Of a stretch of 64,000 nt of DNA, positions 41,474-50,966 are shown one piece after another. Below the pieces are notes generated by a model, which saw nothing but the letters and a program-made list of their open reading frames with translations, had not been told where the DNA came from and did not search any database. Where the stretch lies: positions 62,001 through 126,000 of the forward strand of contig DBMP01000008.1 of NCBI GenBank assembly GCA_002298145.1, given 5' to 3'. Origin of the DNA: Spartobacteria bacterium UBA695 (lineage in GTDB: Bacteria; Verrucomicrobiota; Verrucomicrobiia; Chthoniobacterales; Chthoniobacteraceae). A program made the position numbers and the translations under genes. How positions within the stretch are numbered: the first letter of the stretch is position 1; each line of letters begins with the position of its first letter.

Positions 41474-41817
41474 CCTCTGAAGAACTCGCCCAAGCCTGCG
41501 CCAAATACGCCTCTGACAAACAAGCCACCAATATCGTCGCCCTCGATCTGCGTGGCATCTCAACTTTTACGGACTTTTTCGTGATTTGCTCGGGCAATTC
41601 GGAACCGCAGTTGAAAGCCATCGCGGGCGGGATCACCGAGGGGCTCCGGACAGAGCATGGAGAAAAGCCCAACGCCCAGGACGGCTTCCCGCTAAGCCAG
41701 TGGGTGGTAATCGACTACGGGGACGTGGTGGTCCATATTTTCCACGAATCCAAGCGCGACGTCTACAGTCTGGAAGACCTCTGGAATGACGCACCGCGGC
41801 TCGAAGTGGCGGTGTAG
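41470..41817 (+). CDS. rsfS: Ribosomal silencing factor
   Basis: Binds ribosomal protein L14 and blocks subunit joining during starvation. The 115-residue product has DLRGISTFTDFFVICSG near residue 24, GFPLSQWVVIDYGDVVVHIF and ESKRDVYSLEDLWNDA, the standard RsfS motifs in order. Translationally coupled to nadD (4-base overlap). Confidence 0.93.
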   Translation: MTSEELAQACAKYASDKQATNIVALDLRGISTFTDFFVICSGNSEPQLKAIAGGITEGLRTEHGEKPNAQDGFPLSQWVVIDYGDVVVHIFHESKRDVYSLEDLWNDAPRLEVAV

Positions 41818-41840
41818 TCGGCTCTTGCACTCCCGCGCGC

Positions 41841-41867
41841 TCGTTCCTGAGTTCAACCTCGGGAACA
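41841..41867. repeat. Palindromic repeat, third locus of the family
   Basis: GTTCCTGAG / CTCGGGAAC pairs as a 9-bp stem (one wobble) within TCGTTCC...GGAACA. Lies between the convergent stops of rsfS and the hydrolase-like gene, like the copies at 34 and 37.2 kb. Confidence 0.55.
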
Positions 41868-41883
41868 AGGAGCCACGGCGGGT

Positions 41884-42876
41884 TTAGACCACCCGCAACG
41901 TCGGGTCGAGCTGTTCGTTGAGCGCGGCGACCACGGCGGCCGGGTCCTCCAACGCGGCGAAGGCGCCAACGCGCGGGATCACGGCCAGGTTGCCGTGCGG
42001 CAGCAGCTTTTGGAGCTTTTCGCCCGCTTCCAGGGAGGGCATGCCCGGTTCGCTGCCCCAGAGGAGCGTGACGGGCGTTTTGAGCTGCCCAATGCGCGGC
42101 TCCAGGTCGAAATTGAGCCGCCCGGCGTGCAGGCTGCCGATGGCGTATTCCGCGCCGCTCTGCTGGGCGCAGGTGGTGAAGACTTCGACGGTTTCCTCCG
42201 AGAGCTTGCCCGCGTCGGCGAACCCGGCGGCAAGCCAGTTGCGCACGGCGTCGCGGGTGGACTGGTAGTTGCGGTAGAGGAAGCGGTGAAGGGAGTCGAA
42301 CCGCGCGGCCCAGCGGGTGCTGCGACGCAGGCGGCCGAAGCCGAATTCCCGGGTGCCGGTGGGCATGTAAAGAATCAGGCGCGAAACGAGGTCGGGGTGC
42401 TGGCTGGCCAGGAACACGCAGAAGCCCGCGCCGAGCCCGCTGCCGATGACGATCGGCTTGACGTCGTCGCAGGTGGACTGGATGAAATCGGCCAGCATCC
42501 GGGCGTAATCGGCCGCGCTGAAGCGGGCCGCGGGGCGCTGGGATTCACCAAAACCGATCAGGTCCGGGGCCAGAACGCGAAAGCGGCCCGCGAATTCCGG
42601 ATAAACTTTCGACCACTCAAAGGAGGAGCCGCCCAACGAAACGCTGTGGACGAAAAGCAGCGGCTGGCCGGTGCCGGACTCGTGGTAAATGACGTGCCCC
42701 AGCGAGGTGTGCATTACCTTGGTGGAGAAAATGGCGGGCGAGATGGTCTCCGGCAGGAGCGCTTTGCGCATGGGCCGGAAGGCGTATTTCAGCGCAAAAA
42801 CGAGGGCTCCGGCGAGGCCCGCCCCCAGGCCGACTCCCACCAGTTTCTGTTTTTCGTTGCGCAAGACGTTTCTCAT
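41884..42876 (-). CDS. Alpha/beta-hydrolase-fold protein lacking catalytic residues
   Basis: A 330-residue membrane-anchored protein with a Gly-rich N-terminal helix (GVGLGAGLAGALVFALKYAF) and an alpha/beta-hydrolase core (VLAPDLIGFGESQRP). The expected nucleophile motif GxSxG reads GSGLG at residues 145-149, placing Gly147 where Ser should be. The C-terminal catalytic His, normally in VxGHxxxLEDP, is Ala305 in VGAFAALEDP. The acid segment reads LLWGSEPG instead of WGxxD, and the oxyanion HG is HS (VHSVSLG). The fold is retained but the triad appears lost, so it is probably a non-catalytic scaffold or binding protein. It is followed closely by the hybrid kinase upstream on the same strand (48 bp). 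Confidence 0.75.
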   Translation of the reverse strand: MRNVLRNEKQKLVGVGLGAGLAGALVFALKYAFRPMRKALLPETISPAIFSTKVMHTSLGHVIYHESGTGQPLLFVHSVSLGGSSFEWSKVYPEFAGRFRVLAPDLIGFGESQRPAARFSAADYARMLADFIQSTCDDVKPIVIGSGLGAGFCVFLASQHPDLVSRLILYMPTGTREFGFGRLRRSTRWAARFDSLHRFLYRNYQSTRDAVRNWLAAGFADAGKLSEETVEVFTTCAQQSGAEYAIGSLHAGRLNFDLEPRIGQLKTPVTLLWGSEPGMPSLEAGEKLQKLLPHGNLAVIPRVGAFAALEDPAAVVAALNEQLDPTLRVV

Positions 42877-42924
42877 CGCTCGGCCTCCATTAGATCACTG
42901 CAGGGAGCGGATTTCCAGCGATCA

Positions 42925-45900
42925 TTACATCCCGTGAACAAAGACGCTGCCCCGGCGGATGGCGGCCTCAAAGGCGCCCAGCTGGACGGGCTTGCTGATG
43001 TAGTCGTCCATGCCCGCCTCGGAACATTGCCGGATGGCGCCGTCGGTGGCGTGGGCCGTCAGCGCGATGATGTAGGGCTGGACGAACGGCGGCCCCATGG
43101 TCCGGATGCGGCGCGTGGTCTCGTAGCCGTCGAGCTCGGGCATCTGGCAATCCATGAGAACGATGTCATACGGCGTGGTCTGGAGCATTTCGAGGACTTC
43201 GTTGCCGGTTCCGGCAACCTCGGCGTGGTAGCCCAGTTTCTTGAGCTGCCCGAGGGCGACCATCTGGTTCACGAGGTTGTCCTCGGCCAGGAGGATGCGC
43301 ACCGGGGCCGACGGGGCGGGGATTTCCGGGACGGCCTTGGGCTTCGTTTTTGAGGTGGGGGACAGGGCGAGCATGCCGTTGGCTCCCCGGGCCTTGGCGA
43401 TCACCTGGGCGATGCAGTCGTGTAACCGGGCTTGCTTGACGGGTTTGACCAGGCAGGCCTGGATATCGGCAAGGCCCGGCTCGCTGGCGGAAAACTGGCC
43501 CATGGAGGTCAGGAGTATGATGGGGAGCGAGGCGGTCGCGGGGGCGGTGCGGATGGCCCGGGAGAGCATGAGGCCATCCATTTCGGGCATTTGCATGTCG
43601 AGAATGGCCAGCTCAAAGGGCTCGCTACAGGCCAGCATGGAGAGCGCATCGGCGCCGCCCGAGACGCAGACGGGCTCCATTTTCCAAGCCGAAAGGTAGT
43701 GGGCCAGGATTTGGCGGTTGGTCGTGTTGTCATCGACGACGAGCACGCGGAGCCCGGCCAGATCGGCGTAGATTTCGGTCGGCTCGGGCCGGGTATTCGC
43801 TTTGCCGAGGCGCACGGTGAACCAGAAGGTGGAGCCGACGCCCGCTTTGCTCCTGACGCCGATCTCGCCCTCCATGAGGGAGACGAGCTGGCGGGAAATG
43901 GCGAGGCCCAGGCCGGTGCCGCCGTATTTGCGGGTGGTGGAGCCGTCGGCCTGGCTGAAGGCTTTGAAGAGGCGCTGTTGCTGTTCTTCGGTGATGCCGA
44001 TGCCGGTGTCGCGCACTTCGAAGCGGAGGATCTCTTTCTCTGGGTTGGTATCGATCTGCGTATCGCGCGAGACCCGGACGAAGACCTCACCCACCTCGGT
44101 AAATTTGACGGCGTTGCTGACCAGGTTGGAGAGGACCTGCCAGAGGCGGCCCGAATCGCCGTGGAGGTAGCGCAAGACTTCTGGCTCGATGAAGCTGGCC
44201 AGTTCGACGCCCTTGGTGTGGGCCGCCTTGGCCCCGATCTCGATCGCGTCCTCGACGGTTTTGCGCAGGTCGAAGTCGACCGGGTCGAGCGTAAGCTTGC
44301 GGGCCTCGATTTTAGAGAAGTCGAGGATGTCGTTGATGATCTTCAGGAGGGACTCGGCGCTGGAGGAAATGGTCGTGGCGTATTCGCGCTGGAGCTGGGT
44401 CAGCTCGGTATCGAGCAGCAGGCCGGTGAGGCCGATGACGCCGTTCATCGGGGTGCGGATCTCGTGGCTGACGTTGGCCAGGAATTCGCTCTTGGCCCGG
44501 TTGGCGGATTCGGCTGCGGCCTTGGCGGCGTAGAGTTCGTTTTCGATCTGCTTGCGCTCGGTGATGTCCTGCATGGTTCCGGCCATGCGGAAGGGGGCGC
44601 CGCCGTCGGGGTTCTCCACCGGCTCGCCCTGGAAGAAGATGATCCGCTCAACGCCGTCGGGCAGAACGGCGCGGAATTCGCCCCGGCACGGCTTGAGTCC
44701 CTCAAGGGATTGGCGCAAAAGCTCGCAGACCAGCCCATGGTCCTCGGGATCGACGCGCTCCAGGAGGAGCTTTTGGGTCGGCTTGATGCCGCGCTCGGGC
44801 AAACCGAGCATCCGAAAGGTTTCCTCGGACCAGACGAGCTGGCGCAGGCGCTGATCCCAGTCCCAGTTGCCCAAATGGGCGATCCGCTGGGCCTCGGCCA
44901 TGCGGCGCTCGCTAAAGGCGATGCCGAGCGAGGATTGCAGGATGCGCTGCCGGACGACCATGAAGAAGATGACCAGGATGGCCGTAAAAAGGGTGGCCAG
45001 GATGAAGGTGCCGCGCTGAGCGGCCACGCCGCGCTCCATGATGGAGGGCTCCATGTCGAGGCTCATGACGGCGACAACCCGGTCGCTCTTGGAGTTCACG
45101 ATGGGGGCGTAGCCGGTGACGTAGCGCCCCCAGTCGTTGACGCCGGGGCCGACGGTGGTGGCGTGTCCGCCTGCAAAGACGGCGTCGAGTTCTGCCGGAG
45201 GATGATGAACCGGGATGCCCAGCGGGGTATGGGTGGGGTCGCCAGCGGGGACGGAATCGGCAAGGTAGATGTAGCGGCCGTCCTTGGGGACAATGATGTG
45301 GATGCCCCGGTAGATGGTGTCGGAGGCCTGCATCGCTCTCAGACGGGTGCCGAGCCACTGGTAGTCCGGGGTATTGAGATCCTCGGGGGTAAAGGTCAGT
45401 TTGCCAAAATGCTCAGGGCCGATGGCTGAGGCGCAGAGCTGCACTTTGTCCAGCAGCGCCTGGCGGTAGCCAGCTTCGGTGACTTTACCGACGTGATCAA
45501 CGGCAAACCACCCGGCGGTGACGATGCCGATAAGGATGGCGGTGAGGCCCACGCCATAGCCCCGCTCCTGCCCGCGCCCGAGGATGATCTCGGCCTCGCG
45601 GCGGCTCCGGCGGTAATACCCCCAGATGGCGATGGCGGTCGCGATGGGCAGCACGGCCCGGAAGACTTCGATGGGGATGCCGGTCCAGCGCTGGAAGTTA
45701 ACCTGGTTAATGACGTTGGCCGGGAAGAAGGGTGACGGCAGGACAAAGAGGCCTGCGGCGATGGCGTAGATGGCCATGGCAGAGGCCATGATCCGCAGGA
45801 AAACGGAGTTCGGGGACTTGATTTTGTCGGCGGCTTCAGAGAGGACCTTCGCCGTCCAGAGCCCGCCGACCAGGCCCAGCGCATAGCGGCTGTAGGCCAG

Positions 45901-46275
45901 CATGCCCGCGATGCCGCCAAAGAGACCGCCGCAGGCTACGAAGATGAGCAGCGGAATGTAGATCCAGCGGCCAAGCCCCCTCCCCTTAAGCTCCCACCAA
46001 CCCGCGCGGGCGAACTCCACCAGGAAGAGAAAGGAGAGCGCCATGACGGCTCCCCGGAAGATGGCAAAAGGCTTTGGGTCGCCAAAACAAAAGACGGCGA
46101 CCTCCATCCATTCGTGGAGGCCGTGGATCAGCCCAAAGAGGCCGAACCAAATCCACGGCAGCCGGAAGGTGTTCCGCTGCTGGAGCATGGCGCAGACCGC
46201 CGCCAGGACGATGAAGGCAAATCCGTAGACAAAGAACACGTAGTCCATTTGTCGGAGGAAAAGGGCGGTGTGCAT
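42925..46275 (-). CDS. Membrane hybrid sensor histidine kinase with two receiver domains
   Basis: A 1116-residue sensor. About seven membrane helices occupy residues 1-260 ([22 protein letters not shown] first), followed by an extracytoplasmic domain of about 160 residues with a cache-like pattern ([22 protein letters not shown]), another helix ([20 protein letters not shown]) and a PAS domain. Next is HisKA with His604 in SHEIRTPMN, then HATPase with [17 protein letters not shown] and GTGLGLA. Two receiver domains follow, with Asp893 ([10 protein letters not shown]) and Asp1042 ([10 protein letters not shown]). No HPt is present, so signal output needs a separate phosphotransfer protein or acts by interaction. 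No response regulator is adjacent. Confidence 0.9.
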   Translation of the reverse strand: MHTALFLRQMDYVFFVYGFAFIVLAAVCAMLQQRNTFRLPWIWFGLFGLIHGLHEWMEVAVFCFGDPKPFAIFRGAVMALSFLFLVEFARAGWWELKGRGLGRWIYIPLLIFVACGGLFGGIAGMLAYSRYALGLVGGLWTAKVLSEAADKIKSPNSVFLRIMASAMAIYAIAAGLFVLPSPFFPANVINQVNFQRWTGIPIEVFRAVLPIATAIAIWGYYRRSRREAEIILGRGQERGYGVGLTAILIGIVTAGWFAVDHVGKVTEAGYRQALLDKVQLCASAIGPEHFGKLTFTPEDLNTPDYQWLGTRLRAMQASDTIYRGIHIIVPKDGRYIYLADSVPAGDPTHTPLGIPVHHPPAELDAVFAGGHATTVGPGVNDWGRYVTGYAPIVNSKSDRVVAVMSLDMEPSIMERGVAAQRGTFILATLFTAILVIFFMVVRQRILQSSLGIAFSERRMAEAQRIAHLGNWDWDQRLRQLVWSEETFRMLGLPERGIKPTQKLLLERVDPEDHGLVCELLRQSLEGLKPCRGEFRAVLPDGVERIIFFQGEPVENPDGGAPFRMAGTMQDITERKQIENELYAAKAAAESANRAKSEFLANVSHEIRTPMNGVIGLTGLLLDTELTQLQREYATTISSSAESLLKIINDILDFSKIEARKLTLDPVDFDLRKTVEDAIEIGAKAAHTKGVELASFIEPEVLRYLHGDSGRLWQVLSNLVSNAVKFTEVGEVFVRVSRDTQIDTNPEKEILRFEVRDTGIGITEEQQQRLFKAFSQADGSTTRKYGGTGLGLAISRQLVSLMEGEIGVRSKAGVGSTFWFTVRLGKANTRPEPTEIYADLAGLRVLVVDDNTTNRQILAHYLSAWKMEPVCVSGGADALSMLACSEPFELAILDMQMPEMDGLMLSRAIRTAPATASLPIILLTSMGQFSASEPGLADIQACLVKPVKQARLHDCIAQVIAKARGANGMLALSPTSKTKPKAVPEIPAPSAPVRILLAEDNLVNQMVALGQLKKLGYHAEVAGTGNEVLEMLQTTPYDIVLMDCQMPELDGYETTRRIRTMGPPFVQPYIIALTAHATDGAIRQCSEAGMDDYISKPVQLGAFEAAIRRGSVFVHGM

Positions 46276-46447
46276 GGGTGGGGGCTTTCAGGGAATCGCG
46301 TGGGGACCGCTTTTAGCGCGTCAGAAAAGTGATTGCCTCACACTGGAACGCCGTCGCAAGCAGTCCGAAAATACGTCAAATGTAGTATCCCCTGAGGCGC
46401 AAAGTCCATTAGTTTTATTAGCCCTTGCTCTCGCTGCGTATTTCTAC

Positions 46448-47704
46448 CTATCCGCGAATCTGACCCGTGCCCCGGATCTGGTATTTGTAGGTGGTCAGTT
46501 CCTCCAGGGCCATGGGGCCCCGGGCGTGGAGTTTATCGGTGCTGATGCCGATTTCCGCGCCGAAACCGAATTCGCCGCCGTCGGTGAAGCGCGTGCTGGC
46601 GTTCCAGTAAACGGTGGCGGAATCGACCCGGTTGAGGAAGGCCTCGGCGGCTACCGGGTCGGCGGTGACGATGGCGTCGCTATGGTGCGAGCCGTGCGTT
46701 TCGATGTGCTCGATGGCTTCATCGAGGGAATTGACGATCTTGGCGGCCAGGATGAGTTCGAGGAACTCGGTGTTCCAGTCCTCTTCAGTGGCGGGGACGG
46801 CGGCGGCGACCAGCTCGCGCACCCGGGCGTCGCCGCGGATTTGCACGCCTTTTTCCAGAAGGGCCGCGCCGGTGTCCTTAAAGAAGGCCTCGGCTACGTC
46901 GCTGTGAACCAGGACGGTCTCGATGGCGTTGCAGACGCCGGGACGCTGGGTCTTGGCGTTAATGACGATGTTGCGCGCCATGGCGAGATCAGCGGCTTTG
47001 TCAACGTAGACGGCGCAAATGCCGTTGTAGTGCTTGATGACGGGCATCCGCGCGGCGGAGACGACGGCCTCGATGAGGGCCCGGCCGCCCCGGGGAATGA
47101 TGACGTCGATAAATTGATCCATCCCGGCCAGGAGCTTGACGGCTTCGCGGTCGGTGGTGGGGACAAGCTGGATGGCGTCGGCAGGCAGCCCGGCGCGGGC
47201 AGCCCCCTTGGCCAGGGCCGCAGCGATGGCCAGGTTGGAGTGGATGGCCTCGCTGCCGCCGCGCAGGATGACGGCGTTGCCGGTCTTGGTGCAAAGGACG
47301 GCGGCGTCGCTGGTGACGTTGGGGCGGGACTCGAAAATGATGCCGATGACGCCGATGGGGACGCGGACTTTGGAAATCTCAATGCCGTTGGGCCGGGTCC
47401 ACTGGGTGATATTGGCCCCGACGGGATCGGGTAGCGTGGCGACCTGCCGGATGCCCTCGGCCATGGAGACGACGCGGGCGGGGGTCAGGGTGAGCCGGTC
47501 GATCATGGCTTTGGAAAGGCCACTGGCACGGGCGGCTTCGACGTCCCGGGCGTTTTCGGCAAGAAGGGTCGGTTCGGCGGAAACGAGTTCGTCGGCCATG
47601 GCCAGGAGGCCGGCGTTCTTCTGCACGGTGGTCAGCCGGGCGAGTTCTTTGGAAGCGGCGCGAGCCCGCTTGCCCATTTCGAGGATCGTTTCTTGGAGAC
47701 TCAT
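46448..47704 (-). CDS. proA: Gamma-glutamyl phosphate reductase
   Basis: NADPH-dependent reduction of glutamyl-5-phosphate to the semialdehyde in proline synthesis. The 418-residue product has the aldehyde-dehydrogenase fold: IGVIGIIFESRPNVTSDAA, NAVILRGGSEAI, the catalytic Cys in TQRPGVCNAIET, VYWNASTRFTDGGEFGFGAEIGIST and a typical C-terminus. I start at MSLQETIL. It is downstream of proB with a 116-bp gap that contains a GCGCAAAAAG-type repeat. The order proB-proA is usual. Confidence 0.94.
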   Translation of the reverse strand: MSLQETILEMGKRARAASKELARLTTVQKNAGLLAMADELVSAEPTLLAENARDVEAARASGLSKAMIDRLTLTPARVVSMAEGIRQVATLPDPVGANITQWTRPNGIEISKVRVPIGVIGIIFESRPNVTSDAAVLCTKTGNAVILRGGSEAIHSNLAIAAALAKGAARAGLPADAIQLVPTTDREAVKLLAGMDQFIDVIIPRGGRALIEAVVSAARMPVIKHYNGICAVYVDKAADLAMARNIVINAKTQRPGVCNAIETVLVHSDVAEAFFKDTGAALLEKGVQIRGDARVRELVAAAVPATEEDWNTEFLELILAAKIVNSLDEAIEHIETHGSHHSDAIVTADPVAAEAFLNRVDSATVYWNASTRFTDGGEFGFGAEIGISTDKLHARGPMALEELTTYKYQIRGTGQIRG

Positions 47705-47820
47705 GATGGTTTTATCTGCGAAGGGCCCAGAATAACGTAGTTTTCCCCCCGTGTCCAAACGGGAGTTTAGGGCACCTCTAAAAACCGGGGCACGTCATCC
47801 ACTTTGTCTTTTTGCGCCCT

Positions 47821-48588
47821 TTAGGCTTCTTTAACGTGGAAGCGGGTGCCGACGGCTTCCCCCTTCAGGATGGAGGTGATGACGTGCGGGGCGCGGCCGC
47901 TGGCGATGACGGTGGGGATACCGGCCAGGACGGCTTTTTTGACGGCCAGCAGTTTGCTGCCCATGCCGCCGACGCTCAGCTTGCCCTTGGTCGGCTTGGC
48001 GTACTGCATGACGGAGTCGATATCGGTGACTTCGCGCACCAGTTCGCCGTTATTGAGGAGCCCCTCGGCGCTGGTGAGGAGGATTAGGAGATCGGCCTTG
48101 GCCAGCATGGCGACTTCGGCGGAAAGCCGGTCGTTGTCGCCGAAGCGGAGTTCCTCGACGGCCACGGAATCGTTTTCGTTAATGATCGGGACGACTTTCT
48201 TTTCGTCGAGGAGGCGGTTGAGAGTGTTACCCGCGTTGGAGTAGCTCTTGCGGCTGTCGAGGTCGCGGTAGGTCAGCAGCAACTGGGCGACCAGCAGGCC
48301 ACGGGAGGCGAAGGCCGTTTCGTAAAGATTCATGAGCCGGGACTGCCCGACGGCGGCGCACGCCTGGATGCCCGCCAGATCCTTCGGCCGCTCCTCGTAC
48401 CCGAGCGCCATCAGGCCCGCGCCGACGGCGCCACTGGAGACGAGCAGGCACTCGTAGCCGCCGCAGACAGCTGCGGCGACCTCGGCGGAAAGACGGTCAA
48501 TCTGGCCGCGGTCGAGCGTGCTGGCCTCCGGGGTGGTCAGGATTCCGGTGCCGAATTTGAGAACGATGCGCTTAACGGGACGAGCCAT
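47821..48588 (-). CDS. proB: Glutamate 5-kinase, PUA-less
   Basis: Phosphorylates glutamate to glutamyl-5-phosphate, the first step of proline synthesis. Amino-acid kinase family: RIVLKFGTGILT at the N-terminus, ECLLVSSGAVGAG, PIINENDSVAVEELRFGDNDRLSAEVA and GGMGSKLLAVKKAV. At 255 residues it lacks the C-terminal PUA domain of E. coli ProB (367). I start at MARPVKR. No strong ribosome binding site is seen, which is common in this window. Divergent from the PEBP gene. Confidence 0.92.
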   Translation of the reverse strand: MARPVKRIVLKFGTGILTTPEASTLDRGQIDRLSAEVAAAVCGGYECLLVSSGAVGAGLMALGYEERPKDLAGIQACAAVGQSRLMNLYETAFASRGLLVAQLLLTYRDLDSRKSYSNAGNTLNRLLDEKKVVPIINENDSVAVEELRFGDNDRLSAEVAMLAKADLLILLTSAEGLLNNGELVREVTDIDSVMQYAKPTKGKLSVGGMGSKLLAVKKAVLAGIPTVIASGRAPHVITSILKGEAVGTRFHVKEA

Positions 48589-48664
48589 GGTGAGTAAGGA
48601 AAAGGGGTAAACCCTTATCGCTTTCATTTTGGCAATTCAAGGAGTTTAGTCACCCGGGGAACCC

Positions 48665-49270
48665 ATGAGAACGACCCAAGGCTATCTTTTTTTGCTGCTG
48701 GGGGCGGCGGCTTTGGGCATGATGGCGGGCATGGCTAAGGCTAAAGCGATAATGACGGTTACCAGCGCCGGAATTAAAAAGGGCGCTTTCGAGTTAAAAT
48801 ACGGCAAACACGGCACGCAGTTCTTTAAGGGGATGCCGACGCTCTCTTTCCCGATCGAAATCCACGACGCGCCGGGGGGCACCCGCTCTTTCGCGCTCTT
48901 TCTGGAGGACCGGGACGCGATCCCGGTCGCCCGGTTCTCCTGGATTCACTGGGTGGCGGCGAACCTGACCGAGCCGGACCTGGAGGAAAACGCCAGCGCC
49001 AACCCCAAAGGGCGCTTCGTGCAAGGCGTCAACAGCTGGGCCTCGCGCCTGCTGGGCGACGAGGCGCTAACCGACGTGGAGGCCGCCCGCTACGGCGGAA
49101 TGGCCCCCCCGGACAAGGCGCACACGTACGAACTGCACGTCTACGCGCTCGATACCCGGGTGGACTTAAAGGACGGCTTCTTTGCCAACGAGCTTTTCAA
49201 GGCAATCAAAGGGCACGTACTCGCGGAAGCGGTACTGGCGGGCAGCTACCCGGCAACGGGTAGAGCTTGA
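48665..49270 (+). CDS. Exported YbhB/YbcL-type phosphatidylethanolamine-binding protein
   Basis: A 201-residue PEBP (Raf-kinase-inhibitor-like) protein with an N-terminal signal peptide (LFLLLGAAALGMMAGMAKA). The mature part has the family core: TLSFPIEIHDAPGGTRSFALFLEDRDA, the HWVAANL segment, GVNSWASRLLGD and YELHVYALD. Bacterial members have no agreed function; phospholipid or small-ligand binding is assumed. It is upstream of the TauE-type exporter by 40 bp and may share its message. Confidence 0.8.
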   Translation: MRTTQGYLFLLLGAAALGMMAGMAKAKAIMTVTSAGIKKGAFELKYGKHGTQFFKGMPTLSFPIEIHDAPGGTRSFALFLEDRDAIPVARFSWIHWVAANLTEPDLEENASANPKGRFVQGVNSWASRLLGDEALTDVEAARYGGMAPPDKAHTYELHVYALDTRVDLKDGFFANELFKAIKGHVLAEAVLAGSYPATGRA

Positions 49271-49310
49271 CTCAGGGGGACCCCCTACCTGACTTTAAGG
49301 GGACTCACCC

Positions 49311-50144
49311 ATGACGCCGCTTCTTTTCACTGTAATCATCGCTGCGATCTCCATCGCGGCGGGACTCCTAGGCTCGCTGGTGGGCGTGGGCGGCGGCATT
49401 ATTGTCGTCCCGGCGCTCACGCTTCTGATGGGGGTCGATATTCGCACGGCCATCGCGGCTTCGATTGTCGCCGTGGTGGCGACCTCCAGCGGGGCCGCTT
49501 CGGGCTATGTGCGCCAGCGGCTTACCAACATGCGCCTGGCGATGCTCCTGGAGGTGGCCACGGCGGCGGGCGCTCTTTTCGGGGCGTTGCTGGCAGCTTA
49601 CGTCCCTGGGAAAAGCCTCTACGTTCTCTTCGGCCTGGTCCTCTGCTATACCGCCTACTCCATGTCCCGCCCTCAGGACGGCAAACCGCGCGAACTGCCG
49701 CCCGACCGCTGGGCCGACCGGCTCAAGCTGCATACGTCCTACTTTGACAAAGCGCTCAACCAGGAAATCAGCTACCGGGTATCGCGAACCGGCACGGGGC
49801 TTGCAGTCAGCGGAGCCGCGGGCATCTTGAGCGGCCTGCTCGGCATCGGCGGCGGCGTATTGAAGGTCCCGGTGATGCACCTCTCCATGGGCATCCCGCT
49901 GAAAGTCTGCACGGCAACGAGTAATTTCATGATCGGCGTAACGGCCTCCACGGGCGCGGCGGTATACTTCATGCGCGGCGACGTGCAGCCCTTTGTGACG
50001 GCACCCGTGGCCGTGGGCGTACTGCTCGGGGCAAAGATCGGCTCGCGGGTGCTGGGTCATCTCAAGAGCGAGTGGATTCGCCGCGTATTCGTCGCCGTAC
50101 TCGTCATCACGGCCGTTCAGATGTTATTGAAAGGGTTCAAATGA
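49311..50144 (+). CDS. TauE/SafE-family membrane transporter
   Basis: A 277-residue transporter with about eight membrane segments. The Gly-rich GLLGSLVGVGGGIIVVPALTLLMGVD at the N-terminus is mirrored by GILSGLLGIGGGVLKVPVMHLSMGIP in the second half, the inverted-repeat pattern of this family (sulfite, sulfoacetate or other anion export). The stop overlaps the start of the next gene by 4 bases. The adjacent DUF1634 partner makes a standard pair. Substrate unknown. Confidence 0.87.
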   Translation: MTPLLFTVIIAAISIAAGLLGSLVGVGGGIIVVPALTLLMGVDIRTAIAASIVAVVATSSGAASGYVRQRLTNMRLAMLLEVATAAGALFGALLAAYVPGKSLYVLFGLVLCYTAYSMSRPQDGKPRELPPDRWADRLKLHTSYFDKALNQEISYRVSRTGTGLAVSGAAGILSGLLGIGGGVLKVPVMHLSMGIPLKVCTATSNFMIGVTASTGAAVYFMRGDVQPFVTAPVAVGVLLGAKIGSRVLGHLKSEWIRRVFVAVLVITAVQMLLKGFK

Positions 50145-50524
50145 GCAAAGCGCTGGAAGGAGAAATTATCATCAGCGACGTCCTTCGCTGGGGCGTGGCC
50201 ATCAGCCTGATCTTGATCACCCTCGGCACGGTGTGCGCCTTCGTGCAGCCGGGCGAATACGGGCTCCACGGCGGCACGGCGGCAGACTTTCACCAGCTGC
50301 TGACCCACCCGGATCTGCGCATCCTGACGCTGAGCGGCTTCCTGGAAGCGGCTCGGGCGGGCCATGGCGTGGCGCTCATCGCCCCGGGGCTCCTGCTCCT
50401 TATCTCCACCCCGCTCCTGCGCGTGGCGGTCTCCATCGTGATGTTTGCGGTGGAGAAGGATGTCGCGTATGTTGTCATCACCTCGACCGTGCTGGCGCTC
50501 GTACTGCTTTCGTTTTTCCTTTAA
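50141..50524 (+). CDS. DUF1634 membrane protein, TauE partner
   Basis: A 127-residue protein with three membrane helices (GVAISLILITLGTVCAFV, VALIAPGLLLLISTPLLRVAVSI and VAYVVITSTVLALVLLSFF) and a PGEYG loop, the layout of DUF1634. It overlaps the TauE-type gene by ATGA, so it probably forms a complex with it. I start at MSKALEGE; upstream frame overlaps the exporter deeply and is non-native. Confidence 0.8.
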   Translation: MSKALEGEIIISDVLRWGVAISLILITLGTVCAFVQPGEYGLHGGTAADFHQLLTHPDLRILTLSGFLEAARAGHGVALIAPGLLLLISTPLLRVAVSIVMFAVEKDVAYVVITSTVLALVLLSFFL

Positions 50525-50534
50525 CTTCCCGCAG

Positions 50535-50966
50535 ATGACCGATTCCCCGACTCCCATCGAAGGTTCGCGGTTCGAAACAGAGCTCCCCGTCCGGCCGGAC
50601 GACATCGACATGAACCAGCATGTGCACAACAGCCGGTACTTCGACTACGTGCTCGCGGCGCGCTACGACCAGATGGCCCGCTGCTACCGGCTCTCGATGG
50701 ACGAATTCCTCAAAGCCGGGTTCGGCTGGGTCGTTCGCACGGCCAATATCGAGTACAAGCGGCCGCTGCTCATGGGCGACACCGTCCTCGTCGCCACCTG
50801 GGTCAGCGTCATGCACACCGACGGCGTCACCGTCAGCTTCGAGATCCGCAAAAAAGCCAACGGCAAACTCTGTTGCGACGGCAAATTTCGCTACACCATG
50901 GTCGACATCCAAACCGGCAGGAGCGCCAAAATCCCGCAGTGGATCGCGGAAAAATACTCAATCTAA
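50535..50966 (+). CDS. Acyl-CoA thioesterase, 4HBT hotdog fold
   Basis: A 143-residue hotdog-fold thioesterase, close to the YbgC/4-hydroxybenzoyl-CoA group. The signature VRPDDIDMNQHVHNSRYFDYVLAARYD has the catalytic Asp/His region; VVRTANIEYKRPLLMGDTV and VSFEIRK follow. I start at MTDSPTP, 10 bp after the preceding gene and 1 base before folE2's ATG at its end (stop and start adjacent). Substrate unknown; it may simply clear acyl-CoAs. Confidence 0.85.
   Translation: MTDSPTPIEGSRFETELPVRPDDIDMNQHVHNSRYFDYVLAARYDQMARCYRLSMDEFLKAGFGWVVRTANIEYKRPLLMGDTVLVATWVSVMHTDGVTVSFEIRKKANGKLCCDGKFRYTMVDIQTGRSAKIPQWIAEKYSI

Noticed and set aside
41884..42876. Annotation as an active epoxide hydrolase or esterase
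   Set aside because: The fold fits, but the Ser and His of the triad are replaced (Gly147, Ala305), so no activity is claimed.
43432..45429. Long open frame (665 codons) on the plus strand
   Set aside because: It is antisense to the hybrid kinase, whose catalytic motifs are all intact; long antisense frames are expected in G+C-rich DNA. The same holds for 7591-9216 (+), 31066-32640 (-), 34080-35279 (+), 5391-6503 (+), 46268-47434 (+) and 24121-25254 (+).
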